Notes: generated by a model from the letters alone, not told the origin. A stretch of 64,000 nucleotides of DNA from JAHCHG01 sp041745765 (GCA_041745765.1 JBGTIH010000001.1:1-64000); one strand, 5' to 3'; positions 43,812 to 52,442 are shown, numbered from the stretch's first letter. Numbers and translations: made by a program.

Positions 43812-45041
43812 GTGAAGGGGAAATCAAGCGAAAAAAAAGAAACTTTGTGGGTTGTAACGGAACTTTATTATCCGGAAGAAACCTCGACCGGATATTATCT
43901 AACGCGGATTGCCGAAGGTCTGGCAGATCAATTTGAAGTCAAAGTCTTGTGCGGACAGCCGAATTATTCGGCTCGCGGGACACGCGCACCGAAAAGAGAA
44001 ATCCATAACAAAGTCGAAATTTTTCGCGCTTACGGGACGACTCTCGATAAAAATATCATTCTGTTTCGTCTGATAAATATGCTGACTCTCAGTTTTTCGA
44101 TATTTTTCAAAGCGATTTTTCAATTTAAGAAAGGCGCACAAATTCTGGTTGTTACAACTCCGCCGAGTCTGCCTTTTATCACGGCTTTTGCGTCGCTTTT
44201 GCGCGGAGCAAAATATGTTTTGCTGATTCACGATAATTATCCGGAAATTTTGATCGCTGCCGGCAAAGCCAAGCCTGATTCATTTTTTGTAAATGCTTTA
44301 AGTTACTGCAATCGCTGGCTTTATAAATATGCCAGTAAAATTATCGTCGTCGGACGCGATATGAAAGAACTGGTCGGAGAAAAAACTTCCGGACTTGACA
44401 TACCGATTGAAACAATCCCGAATTGGGCGGAGTTGGAACAGGTTGCACCAACGGAGCGTGCGGAGAATAAACTTTTGGCAGAATTTAATTTAACAGACAA
44501 GTTTGTTTTTTTATACGCCGGAAATATGGGATATCCGAATGATCTTGAAAGCATTGTAAAATGTGCGGAAAAATTAAAAAACGATAAAAGATTCCAGTTT
44601 ATTTTTCTTGGCGCGGGCGTAAAAAAAAGCTGGCTTGTAAGGGAAGTTGCGGACAAAAAATTAAAAAATGTGACGATTCTCGCGCCGCGTCCGCGCAGCG
44701 AACAGAAGGATTTTTTGAATGCCTGCGATGTTGCGCTGGTTTCTCTGGTCAAACAGATGTGGGGCGTTTCGATGCCGAGCCGGACCTATAATATTTTAGC
44801 CGCCGGGAAACCCATACTGGCTCTGACCGAAAAAGATTCCGAACTGGCGAGAGTTGTCGTAGAAGATGCGGTCGGTTGGATTGTTCCGCCGAATGAAGAA
44901 GAAGTTCTGTTGGAAACTATTTTGCGTATTTATGATGAACGCGAAACGCTTCCGGAAAAAAGTGAAAATGCGCGAAAGTCCGCGTTGAAAAAGTATTCTA
45001 TGGAGACGGCTGTGTCCAATTATCGAAAGGTTTTAAGGTGA
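43812..45041 (+). CDS. Family 4 glycosyltransferase (WbjE/WbuB position)
   Basis: 409 residues starting at GTG 43812. GT-B fold: VVTELYYPEETSTGYYLTRI, TTPPSLPFITAFA, LLIHDNYPEILIAAGK, KIIVVGRDMKELV and IPNWAELEQ in the first half. FVFLYAGNMGYPNDLE, ILAPRPRSEQKDFLNACDVALV and MPSRTYNILAAGKPILAL follow in the second. The WxxLY/GNxG-style pattern is that of WbuB-like L-FucNAc transferases. In Pseudomonas the corresponding gene (wbjE) sits at the same place, so it probably transfers the L-HexNAc made by the three preceding genes. Confidence 0.85.
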   Translation: MKGKSSEKKETLWVVTELYYPEETSTGYYLTRIAEGLADQFEVKVLCGQPNYSARGTRAPKREIHNKVEIFRAYGTTLDKNIILFRLINMLTLSFSIFFKAIFQFKKGAQILVVTTPPSLPFITAFASLLRGAKYVLLIHDNYPEILIAAGKAKPDSFFVNALSYCNRWLYKYASKIIVVGRDMKELVGEKTSGLDIPIETIPNWAELEQVAPTERAENKLLAEFNLTDKFVFLYAGNMGYPNDLESIVKCAEKLKNDKRFQFIFLGAGVKKSWLVREVADKKLKNVTILAPRPRSEQKDFLNACDVALVSLVKQMWGVSMPSRTYNILAAGKPILALTEKDSELARVVVEDAVGWIVPPNEEEVLLETILRIYDERETLPEKSENARKSALKKYSMETAVSNYRKVLR

Positions 45042-45087
45042 ATGCGTCTGATAACGCTGAACGATTAGCTTTAAATATTACAAATCA

Positions 45088-46053
45088 ATGAAAGTTTTAG
45101 TTACAGGTGCGAGCGGATTTATCGGCAGGGAAATTGTATCCGAACTTTCAAAACTCTCAAATATTGAAGTAATTAAAGTTGCAGGCAAAAAAAGCGTGGG
45201 GGAAGATTTTTACAAAATAAATATCGCTGATCGGGCAGACGTAAAATCTCTGGAAAAAATCGGGAAAACCGATATGTTAATCCATACGGCAGGTTTGGCA
45301 CATCAGTTCGGAAAAACGACTCAGGAAGATTTTTTTGCTGTGAATGCCGAAGGTACGGAAAATATTGGCGAGTTAGCGGTAAAACTTGAGGTTAAACATT
45401 TTATACTGATAAGTTCAGTTTCGGTTTATGGAAATCCGCAAAATGTAAAACGGGGAATTGATGAAAATTTTGAATGCAAACCGCAGGGGTTTTATGCGGA
45501 AAGTAAGTTTGAATCGGAGATGTTTGCGCGTAAAATCTGCGAAGAAAACAAAATTCCTTTGACAATTTTGCGTCCTGTGACGGTGATCGGTGAAGGCGAT
45601 GTAGGAAATGTTTCACGCCTCATCGAAACGATTGATAAAAAAAGGTTTATATGGATCGGCAAAGGTGAAAATTCAAAAAGTCTGATTTATAAAAAAGACT
45701 TGGCAAAAGCGTGTCTGGCGGTTTTGTGTAAAAAAAAACTCGAAACTGAAATATTCAATGTTTCGGCAGAGCCTCTGAAAATGAACGAGATAGTTTCTGT
45801 AATCGAAAAAAATCTCGACATAAAAGTGCCGAAAGTTTTTATTCCGGAAAAACTTCTAATAAAATCTATAAAAACCGGATTAAAAGTTCGTAAAATCGAA
45901 AAATTAGAGAATTTTTTGAAGACGGTCGAAAAATGGATTGCCGAAGATGTCTATTTATCGGACAAAATCAAAGAGAAGTATAATTTTGCGGCGGAAGTTT
46001 CCGCTCAAGAAGCCTTAAAGCGTCAGATAAATTTTTATAATGATAAAAAGTGA
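45088..46053 (+). CDS. NAD-dependent epimerase/4-reductase (WbjF/WbpV position)
   Basis: 321 residues. Extended SDR: VLVTGASGFIGREIV (3-17), LIHTAGLAHQFGK, NAEGTENI, ISSVSVYGNPQN, and YAESKFESE with the catalytic Tyr/Lys. In known loci the gene between the L-FucNAc transferase and the initiating WbpL encodes a reductase making UDP-D-QuiNAc or UDP-D-FucNAc from a 4-keto intermediate, the substrate of the initiating enzyme. The same role fits here. Its stop overlaps the next GTG start. Confidence 0.82.
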   Translation: MKVLVTGASGFIGREIVSELSKLSNIEVIKVAGKKSVGEDFYKINIADRADVKSLEKIGKTDMLIHTAGLAHQFGKTTQEDFFAVNAEGTENIGELAVKLEVKHFILISSVSVYGNPQNVKRGIDENFECKPQGFYAESKFESEMFARKICEENKIPLTILRPVTVIGEGDVGNVSRLIETIDKKRFIWIGKGENSKSLIYKKDLAKACLAVLCKKKLETEIFNVSAEPLKMNEIVSVIEKNLDIKVPKVFIPEKLLIKSIKTGLKVRKIEKLENFLKTVEKWIAEDVYLSDKIKEKYNFAAEVSAQEALKRQINFYNDKK

Positions 46054-46991
46054 TTGAAACACTTACATTTGCGGCTGTTTTCCTGGTTTCATACATTGGA
46101 GTTGAATTGCTCCGGCGTTGGATTTTGCGGCGGGAAATTTTAGATATACCGAACGAGAGAAGCTCGCACACGACACCGACACCGCGCGGCGGCGGTTTGA
46201 TAATCGTACTGGTTTCGCTGGTGTTTTATACAGTCGGTTCGTTCTTTTTACCGGTAAATTTTCATTGGAGTTTTTTTATCGGTGCGATTTTGATCGCTCT
46301 GATCAGCGGGCTTGATGATTTGATTTCGGTTTCTTTCGGCTGGCGTTTTCTGGTTCATACGCTGGCGGCGTTTATTGTTATAAGGGATTTGGGATTTTGG
46401 CAGGAAATTTATCTACCGTTTTACGGAAGCTGCGATTTCGGCATTGTCGGCGCGATTTTGACATTTTGTTGGATCGTCTGGCTGACCAACGCTTTTAATT
46501 TTATGGACGGCATAGACGGAATCGCCGGTCTGCAAACCGTAACTGCCGGGATCGGGTGGCTTTTAATCGGGAAAATGTTCGGGTTGGAAGATGCGGCGAT
46601 TTTCGGGGGAATTCTGGCGTTTTCAAGTTTGGGGTTTTTAATACATAACTGGCAACCGGCAAAGATTTTTATGGGCGATGTCGGGAGTGCTTTTTTGGGT
46701 TACAGTTTTGCTGTTTTGCCGTTTTTGTCGTCAAAAAACGAGTATTCTAATATATTGCCGATAATTTCCCTGACTCTGGTTTTTTGTTTTGTGTTCGATT
46801 CGGTTCTGACATTTATTAAACGACTGCTGAAAAAAGAAAAAGTCTGGGAGGCGCATCGCGAACATATTTATCAAAAAATGGTAATTCGCGGTTATTCACA
46901 CCAAACTGTAACATTACTTTACGGTGCAATTTCGATAATAATTAGTGGAATTTTGATTTTATATTTAATTAGAAGGATAGTAAATAATTGA
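46050..46991 (+). CDS. Undecaprenyl-phosphate HexNAc-1-phosphate transferase (WecA/WbpL family)
   Basis: 313 residues starting at GTG 46050 with about ten membrane helices. It is a polyprenyl-phosphate N-acetylhexosamine-1-phosphate transferase that begins repeat-unit assembly on the cytoplasmic face. Conserved sites are DIPNERSSHTTPTPRGGG (loop 1), the Mg-binding SGLDDLISV, NAFNFMDGIDGIAG, FMGDVGSAFLGY and the carbohydrate-recognition loop AHREHIYQK. Size and RGGG/SSH motif fit the WbpL branch, which accepts D-FucNAc or D-QuiNAc. Its stop codon lies within a 7-base tandem repeat. Confidence 0.93.
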   Translation: MIETLTFAAVFLVSYIGVELLRRWILRREILDIPNERSSHTTPTPRGGGLIIVLVSLVFYTVGSFFLPVNFHWSFFIGAILIALISGLDDLISVSFGWRFLVHTLAAFIVIRDLGFWQEIYLPFYGSCDFGIVGAILTFCWIVWLTNAFNFMDGIDGIAGLQTVTAGIGWLLIGKMFGLEDAAIFGGILAFSSLGFLIHNWQPAKIFMGDVGSAFLGYSFAVLPFLSSKNEYSNILPIISLTLVFCFVFDSVLTFIKRLLKKEKVWEAHREHIYQKMVIRGYSHQTVTLLYGAISIIISGILILYLIRRIVNN

Positions 46992-47006
46992 TAATTGATA
47001 ATTGAT
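46986..47006. repeat. Three tandem copies of AATTGAT
   Basis: AATTGAT is repeated three times, overlapping the stop codon of the WecA-like gene, and is followed by AATA. A partly complementary stretch (TTATTAACTATCAATTAT) occurs about 190 bases downstream, just before the next gene. The interval 46992-47227 has no coding frame I can support. Confidence 0.8.
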
Positions 47007-47227
47007 AATATCGAAAAATTTCTTAAATCTCTGATATATAAAGGTTGCTCAAAAATTTTGGAAAATTATATTGACAAATTATTTAAGCTGATTAGCAAGT
47101 AATATGTTCGGTAAATTATGAACGACAAAAAAGTTTTGTTAATTGTTTGATTTAAGCGATTCAAGAATTAATTTTACGTTCTCAATTATTAACTATCAAT
47201 TATACATTATTAACTCTGGATAAAATT

Positions 47228-48046
47228 GTGGGAATATATAGATACGGGTTTATGGTCTATGGTGTTAAGGTCGGGATTGAATCCAACCGCAGATACTTTT
47301 TGGATACAATAAAAGCCGAACTCCCGAATCTTTTGCCGGTTGATCACGCAGAAATAAACTTTGAAGAAAGCAATCGAAGATTTTCAATTAAATCTTACGG
47401 AAAAGATAAATTGAAGCTCAAATTGGATAATGAAGATACATATTTTGGAACTGATCCGAAGAATGCGCTTGATTATTTTCTCAGCCATCTACGTATAAAA
47501 ATTGCCGAATATGCCGAATCCAGAGTGTTTATACATGCCGGAGTTGTCGGTTGGAAAGGGAAAGCGATACTTTTACCGGCACGGAGTTTTAAGGGGAAAT
47601 CTACGCTTGTCGCGGAATTGGTCAAAATCGGTGCGGATTATTATTCCGATGAATACGCGGTTTTAGATAGAGAAGGGTTCGTACATCCGTTTCCAAAGAT
47701 GATTTCGCTACGCGGAATAATTGACAAATATGTGCAAAAAGATTTTCCGCCCGAAACCTTTGGTAAAATCGGGAAAAAACCGATTCCGGTCGGTTTGGTT
47801 TTATTTACCGACTTCGAAGAAAATGCAGAGTTTAAGCCGGAACTGATTTCGGTCGGTCAGGGCGTTTTGGAAATTATTGCGCATACTTTACCGATTAGAT
47901 TTAACCCGGCATTTTCATTGGCGGTTTTAAATAAAATTATAAGTCGGGCAGTCGTCGCAAAAAGTCAAAGAAACGATGCCCCACAATTTTCCAAAATACT
48001 GATCGACTATTTTGAAAGGTTGCTGCCAAAATCTAATGAAAAATAA
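47228..48046 (+). CDS. HPr kinase-like P-loop protein
   Basis: 272 residues starting at GTG 47228. The centre resembles the C-terminal HprK kinase domain: FIHAGVVGWKGKAILLPARS with FKGKSTLVAEL as the nucleotide loop (about 107-130), then ADYYSDEYAVLD with an acidic pair like the HprK general base, and FPKMISLRG. The HPr-recognition N-terminal domain is replaced by a short unrecognised region (about 1-95). HprK-like stand-alone proteins occur in polysaccharide and peptide-maturation loci of many phyla; the target is unknown. The end overlaps the start of tsaB by 11 bases. Confidence 0.75.
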   Translation: MGIYRYGFMVYGVKVGIESNRRYFLDTIKAELPNLLPVDHAEINFEESNRRFSIKSYGKDKLKLKLDNEDTYFGTDPKNALDYFLSHLRIKIAEYAESRVFIHAGVVGWKGKAILLPARSFKGKSTLVAELVKIGADYYSDEYAVLDREGFVHPFPKMISLRGIIDKYVQKDFPPETFGKIGKKPIPVGLVLFTDFEENAEFKPELISVGQGVLEIIAHTLPIRFNPAFSLAVLNKIISRAVVAKSQRNDAPQFSKILIDYFERLLPKSNEK

Positions 48047-48683
48047 GGAAATAACACTTTCGCTGGAAACCGGTTTGGAAAATGGAAGCATCTCTATATC
48101 AGATAGGGCAGGCGAGATAGATTCTTGGGTCGGAACAAAAAAAGTTTCCAGATCGGAGGATTTATTAAGAGAAATAGATACACTTTTGCTTTCAAATAAA
48201 ATCGGCAAAAAACAAATCGGCAAAATTTATGTTTCGAGAGAAATCGGCAGTCAGATAGGACTCAGAATCGGTCTGGCAACGGCTCTAGGACTGAAAAAAT
48301 CTCTGGGATGTAAAATTGAGGAAGTTTCGGTTCTGCAAGCCCTGACTTGTTTGGCAGAGATAAAAGGCGAGTCTTTGACGGCGGTTTCCAATAATAACAG
48401 AGATATTTTTATACGTTCATTTGAAAATAATAAAATTGATTTCAGACTGAAAAGACCGGAGAGTTATTTTGAAAGTATATCTTTTGAGGATTTCTGCCAA
48501 AAAATTTTATCTGAACTGCCGAAAATTCTCGTAGCTAACGAGAATTTTTTTGACTTTTTAAATGAAAGCATTGATTTCGATATGCCGAAATATGTTTCTC
48601 TAAAAAATGCCGGTGGAAATCTTGCCAAATACCTCGTAAGCAGCATTGCTATCAAAAATGCGTCTGATAACAAAAGAAGATAA
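48036..48683 (+). CDS. tsaB: tRNA threonylcarbamoyladenosine biosynthesis protein TsaB
   Basis: 215 residues from ATG 48036; a TTG further upstream is in frame but is buried in the previous gene. TsaB (YeaZ) is the inactive ASKHA-fold partner of TsaD in making t6A37 on ANN-decoding tRNAs. Seen here: LSLETGLENGSISI, KKVSRSEDLLREIDTLL, the family core GSQIGLRIGLATALGLKKSL and a VSVLQALTCLAEIKG segment. The usual SFTGLR is changed to SQIGLR. The first beta hairpin is less conserved than in proteobacteria. It is followed by rimI, its usual neighbour. Confidence 0.82.
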   Translation: MKNKEITLSLETGLENGSISISDRAGEIDSWVGTKKVSRSEDLLREIDTLLLSNKIGKKQIGKIYVSREIGSQIGLRIGLATALGLKKSLGCKIEEVSVLQALTCLAEIKGESLTAVSNNNRDIFIRSFENNKIDFRLKRPESYFESISFEDFCQKILSELPKILVANENFFDFLNESIDFDMPKYVSLKNAGGNLAKYLVSSIAIKNASDNKRR

Positions 48684-48748
48684 GAATTAAATGAGTGCCT
48701 GAGTGAAAAAAGATATAAATCTGAAAAAATTAAAGTATTCGGTAAGAA

Positions 48749-49252
48749 ATGTTTGAAGATATAGATGTTAAAATTCGCCGAATGGATCAGGGAGATATAA
48801 TCGAAATTCTCCAGATTCAGGAGGAAAACGGTTTAAGTTCGTGGTCAAAAGCAGACTATGAGAAAGAGCTTTCAAATAGTGCAACGGCTTCTCTTTCTCT
48901 AATTTATGCGGGAAAAGTCTGCGGTTTTATTATAGCGCGTCTGATAATCATACCAAATCATAACGATCAAGCAAACGAAGCTGAAATTATAAATTTTGCG
49001 GTCAAAAAAACCTTACAAAATAGAGGTTTCGGACAACTTTTATTCAAATTATTCTCTAAAGAATTACTAAATAAAAACATAAAAACAGTCTGGCTGGAAG
49101 TCAGGAAATCTAACAAGCAGGCGATTAAATTTTATACAAAGAATGGTTATACAATAGAATTCGAAAGAAAAAATTACTATACAAATCCGCCGGAAGATGC
49201 TTTCGTGATGAAAAAGATTATTTCTATTGGTGATTTTACAAAAATTGAATAA
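48749..49252 (+). CDS. rimI: Ribosomal protein alanine acetyltransferase RimI-like
   Basis: A 167-residue GNAT protein. VKIRRMDQGDIIEILQIQEE at the start, an EAEIINFAVKKTLQNRGFGQLL acetyl-CoA site (about 80-100), and the RimI-typical WLEVRKSNKQAIKFYTKNGY and RKNYYTNPPEDAFVM. RimI acetylates the N-terminus of ribosomal protein S18. The gene follows tsaB after 65 bases, the common tsaB-rimI arrangement, which supports both calls. Confidence 0.87.
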   Translation: MFEDIDVKIRRMDQGDIIEILQIQEENGLSSWSKADYEKELSNSATASLSLIYAGKVCGFIIARLIIIPNHNDQANEAEIINFAVKKTLQNRGFGQLLFKLFSKELLNKNIKTVWLEVRKSNKQAIKFYTKNGYTIEFERKNYYTNPPEDAFVMKKIISIGDFTKIE

Positions 49253-49367
49253 CTTGATTTTAAAGTTATTAGTGATATAACATCTGTGTTACGGTTTGGT
49301 AAAAATTTGTTTTTTTTTTGATATAACAAGCCGCCGGAAAATTTCAAAAAGTGAGGAAAATATAATT

Positions 49368-49598
49368 ATGGACATTTCAGTAAGTGAAGCCGTTCACGAC
49401 GAGTTATTTAAGGATAACCAGACGTTTCGTGAACTTGTACAAAAACATCAGAATTATGAAAAAAGACTATCCGAATTGGCTGACTTAACTTATCCGAACG
49501 ATGACGAAACACTGGAAGAAATCACACTGAAGAAAAAGAAATTAATGCTTAAAGATGAGATATATTCGATGTTGCTCGAGCATTCGAGAGGGCATTAA
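49368..49598 (+). CDS. DUF465 (YdcH-like) small protein
   Basis: 76 residues from ATG 49368, which has GAGG 11 bases upstream; an upstream in-frame start at 49296 would add a Phe/Arg-rich stretch that looks non-coding. The body is a helical hairpin: FRELVQKHQNYEKRLSELADL, a short turn, then LEEITLKKKKLMLKDEIYSML, the DUF465 signature in which KK(K)xxLKDE is best conserved. Function unknown. A terminator follows at 49635. Confidence 0.8.
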   Translation: MDISVSEAVHDELFKDNQTFRELVQKHQNYEKRLSELADLTYPNDDETLEEITLKKKKLMLKDEIYSMLLEHSRGH

Positions 49599-49634
49599 AA
49601 TCAAAAAGATTATAAGATTTTTAAAATTTTATGT

Positions 49635-49671
49635 AAAAAGGAAGTTATTTGAAACAAACAGCTTCCTTTTT
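49635..49671. terminator. Intrinsic terminator after the DUF465 gene
   Basis: AAAAAGGAAG (49635-49644) pairs with CTTCCTTTTT (49662-49671) and is followed by further T. It lies between convergent genes and can act for both the DUF465 gene and the PQQ-repeat gene. Confidence 0.8.
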
Positions 49672-49725
49672 TAGATTTCAGATTCCGGCTTTTTTGCTAT
49701 TCTTCGTTATCTATAAGCATTTGAA

Positions 49726-50823
49726 CTAGCAATTTGATTGGGAGTAGAAATAAATTCCACTATTTGTTTGCAAAATAATATTTTTATTAATTACGACAAT
49801 ATTTCCGAAAAGGAATTCATTTTCCGGTATTGTAATGCGATTAATAATCCTACCTTTCTCCAACTCGATTATAAAAATATCTTTACTGCCTTTATCCGAA
49901 ATTACTGCAATATTTTCTATAATTTGAGGATTTTCTGTTATACGGTTAGGCAGCCTTTTCTTCCAGATTTGATTTCCTTTTCCGATCGAAAATAAATATA
50001 AAAAATTGTCCAAAGACCCAACCAGTATTTTATCTTTATCAACAAAACTAATACTTGTAATTTCTCCGCCGATTTTTCTTTGCCAGATTTTTCTGCCGGT
50101 AATTTTATCGAGAGAATATATATCGCCTTTTTTATTTCCCGCAAGAAGTTTTTCTGAATTTTCTGCAAAGACTTTTGAGTTTGTTCTTACAAAAAGTTTT
50201 AAGTCTATTTTATTTAATACATTAGAGGAAGTTTTTAGAAATAAGTTATCTTTATTGGTTTCTTCTTTTCCGTCAATTGAGCCGTCATCTGTATTTATAT
50301 TATAAATATACTTTTCGGTTAAAGCTTTTAGACCTTCATCATTAGTTAGTTGAATATTCCCGGAAGCTTTTAAATCTGTTTGCCAAAGAGTAATTCCGGT
50401 CAGACGGCTTATCGCTCTTAATTTAATATTCGGGGAACTATCGCGTCTTGTTTCGTTTTCCGAAGTATTTTCTGAATTTGAAGCAACATAGATATTTTTT
50501 TCGTCTAGTATCAAATTTGAAATAATTTCCGATCCGAGAATAACTTCCCAATTGCTTTTTTGGTCCGTAATATTTATGGATTCTAAGCTGCCTCTAGTTT
50601 TTGAAAGATAAATGTTTTGTTTGTTATCAGACGCAATTTCTTTTATATCTGATTTTCCGGGAATAAAATTCTCGCAGGGTTTGAAGGGAAGTGTCCAGTC
50701 TACCGGTATTTCTGTTTGAGTGTAGATAGTTGTCTTGAAAAGTGTAACTATAAAAAGTGTTGCTGAAAATGCAAAAAATATCTGTTTGAATTTTTTTCCC
50801 GAAAGGTTGTATAAAAAGCTCAT
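49726..50823 (-). CDS. PQQ-like beta-propeller protein, probably secreted
   Basis: 365 residues if it starts at ATG 50823, which gives a signal-anchor (residues about 10-35, FFAFSATLFIVTLFKTTIY). The longer frame to 50970 adds 49 residues without such sense and would leave only 2 bases to ssb. Blades of a PQQ/WD40-like propeller are visible as repeated pairs: AISRLTGITLWQTDL, SLDKITGRKIWQRKIGG and LFSIGKGNQIWKKRLPN. Such folds bind substrates or partners; without catalytic residues in view, the role is unknown. It is AT-rich and divergent from ssb. Confidence 0.7.
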   Translation of the reverse strand: MSFLYNLSGKKFKQIFFAFSATLFIVTLFKTTIYTQTEIPVDWTLPFKPCENFIPGKSDIKEIASDNKQNIYLSKTRGSLESINITDQKSNWEVILGSEIISNLILDEKNIYVASNSENTSENETRRDSSPNIKLRAISRLTGITLWQTDLKASGNIQLTNDEGLKALTEKYIYNINTDDGSIDGKEETNKDNLFLKTSSNVLNKIDLKLFVRTNSKVFAENSEKLLAGNKKGDIYSLDKITGRKIWQRKIGGEITSISFVDKDKILVGSLDNFLYLFSIGKGNQIWKKRLPNRITENPQIIENIAVISDKGSKDIFIIELEKGRIINRITIPENEFLFGNIVVINKNIILQTNSGIYFYSQSNC

Positions 50824-50864
50824 GAATGTAAAAATATAAAAATCCTTTTTTCGGTAAAATGTTT

Positions 50865-50870
50865 TATAAT
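50865..50870 (+). promoter_or_regulatory. Candidate -10 box for ssb
   Basis: A perfect TATAAT lies about 100 bases before the ssb start in the divergent intergenic region with the PQQ gene. No good -35 hexamer is found at 16-18 bases from it, so it is only a candidate. Confidence 0.3.
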
Positions 50871-50972
50871 TACCTAAAACTAGAGTCTTACTGTCCTGAC
50901 TAATAGATGTGGTTTGCAGCCGAAAAAGTTTGTTCAAAAAAAAATTCCTAGAAAAATGGAGAAAAAACATAT

Positions 50973-51428
50973 ATGTCTTTTAACAAAATAACCGTAATTG
51001 GAAACCTCGGGCGCGATCCCGAATTGAGATACACCCCGCAAGGCGATGCGGTCTGCGACTTTTCCGTCGCCGTCAATGACCGGAAGAAAGATAAATCCGG
51101 CGAATTTCAAGATGTTACAACCTGGTTTCGTGTAACGCTCTGGCGCAAAATGGCGGAAAATGCTTCAAAATATCTAACTAAAGGCAGACCCGTCTATATC
51201 GAAGGTCGCTTGCAGGTTGACGAATGGCAGGACAAAGACGGCAATAATCGTTTCACTTTAAATATAAATGCTACCGATATGCAGTTTATAGGCGGGCGCG
51301 GCGATGACTTCTCAAACGATTCCGAAGGCGGTTCGGATAGTTCTGATAATGTCGAAGAATTTACTAAATCGCAAAACTCCGGTTCGAGCGAAAATGCTAC
51401 TCCTGCCGATGACGATATTCCATTCTAA
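50973..51428 (+). CDS. ssb: Single-stranded DNA-binding protein
   Basis: 151 residues. The OB fold is at residues 1-110: NKITVIGNLGRDPELRYTPQG, VTTWFRVTLWRKMAENASKYL, GRPVYIEGRLQVDEW. A disordered Ser/Asn/Asp-rich linker follows, and the acidic tip DDDIPF recruits replication and repair partners. GGAG lies 11 bases before the start. It coats single-stranded DNA in replication. A 15-base-pair terminator hairpin follows. Confidence 0.97.
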   Translation: MSFNKITVIGNLGRDPELRYTPQGDAVCDFSVAVNDRKKDKSGEFQDVTTWFRVTLWRKMAENASKYLTKGRPVYIEGRLQVDEWQDKDGNNRFTLNINATDMQFIGGRGDDFSNDSEGGSDSSDNVEEFTKSQNSGSSENATPADDDIPF

Positions 51429-51452
51429 ACTTTACAAAAATTCCTTATGATT

Positions 51453-51533
51453 AAGAGAAACAGCCGCTTTTCTTTTTTTGGGTTCCGGACAATTACCAAA
51501 AAAAAAATGCCTGCGGCTGTTTCTCTTTTTTTA
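51453..51533. terminator. Terminator with long stem between ssb and accA
   Basis: AAGAGAAACAGCCGC (51453-51467) is perfectly complementary to GCGGCTGTTTCTCTT (51513-51527), with a 45-base loop that can itself form a T-run/A-run inner stem, followed by T residues. It can end both convergent genes. Confidence 0.85.
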
Positions 51534-51570
51534 TCAACTTGAAATCAAACAAAAATTCCAAATAATTTGA

Positions 51571-52422
51571 TCAGGAAACAAAACTACCCATTTTTCTGAA
51601 CTTTTGATAACGCTTTTCGAGCCGCTTTTCAATCGGCATTTTTTCAAGTTTAGTAAGATTTTCCAGAAGTTTTTTTCCTAAAACATCTGCCGCTTTTTGA
51701 AAACCTTCAGATTCTTTCTCATTTTCATTTGACTCCTTTGTATTTGTTCCAATACGCCAATCGGCAGATTCTCCTATAACTTCATCAACAATTCCCAATT
51801 CGAGCAGATTTTCTGCCGTCAGACGCAAATTTTCCGCGGCATCCGGGGCTTTAGCGGAATCCTTCCAGAGAATTGCCGCACAGCCTTCGGGCGAAATAAC
51901 CGAATAGACAGAATTTTCCAAAATCAAAACGCGGTCGCCGATACCAATGGCTAAAGCCCCGCCCGAACCGCCTTCGCCTAAAATTAAGACAATTGTCGGT
52001 ATTTTCAAATTTGCCATCTCACGCAAATTCAAGGCAATAGCTTCGGCTTGTCCGCGTTCTTCCGCATCAATTCCCGGATAAGCGCCCGGCGTGTCTATAA
52101 AAGTTATGAGAGGTCTTTTGAATTTTTCGGCTAACTTCATCAGCCGCAGAGCCTTCCGATAACCTTCCGGTTTTGGCATACCGAAATTTCTGTGTCTTCT
52201 CTGGTTGATGTCACGTCCTTTCTGCTGACCTATAAAGGCTATTTCTTTCCCGCCGAGTTTGGCGAAACCGCAAACAATCGCCGGATCATCTGAATATCTG
52301 CGGTCGCCGTGCAGCTCCGTAAAGTCCGTAAAAACCGTACGTAAAATATCATTTGTGTAAGGTCTTTCGTGATGCCTCGCTATTTGAACTTTCTCAAATG
52401 CTTTTTTATTTTCTGTTTCCAT
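51571..52422 (-). CDS. accA: Acetyl-CoA carboxylase carboxyltransferase subunit alpha
   Basis: 283 residues, somewhat shorter than the E. coli protein (319), lacking its N-terminal extension. It transfers CO2 from carboxybiotin to acetyl-CoA with AccD, the first step of fatty-acid synthesis. Family motifs are FTELHGDRRYSDDPAIV, FIGQQKGRD, GMPKPEGYRKALRLMKLAEK, LITFIDTPGAYPGIDAEERGQAEAIA, GEGGSGGALAIGIGDRV and SPEGCAAILWKD. It lies downstream of dnaE on the same strand, an order also found in E. coli. Confidence 0.96.
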   Translation of the reverse strand: METENKKAFEKVQIARHHERPYTNDILRTVFTDFTELHGDRRYSDDPAIVCGFAKLGGKEIAFIGQQKGRDINQRRHRNFGMPKPEGYRKALRLMKLAEKFKRPLITFIDTPGAYPGIDAEERGQAEAIALNLREMANLKIPTIVLILGEGGSGGALAIGIGDRVLILENSVYSVISPEGCAAILWKDSAKAPDAAENLRLTAENLLELGIVDEVIGESADWRIGTNTKESNENEKESEGFQKAADVLGKKLLENLTKLEKMPIEKRLEKRYQKFRKMGSFVS

Positions 52423-52442
52423 TTTGCCAATATATCAAATTC

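Noticed and set aside
46986..47006. Three AATTGAT repeats considered as a CRISPR-like or iteron array
   Set aside because: Unit of 7 bases without spacers and only three copies; no Cas or replication-initiator gene nearby.
50824..50970. N-terminal 49-residue extension of the PQQ-propeller protein
   Set aside because: The sequence upstream of ATG 50823 gives no domain, would hide the signal-anchor and would leave two bases to ssb, where promoters are needed.
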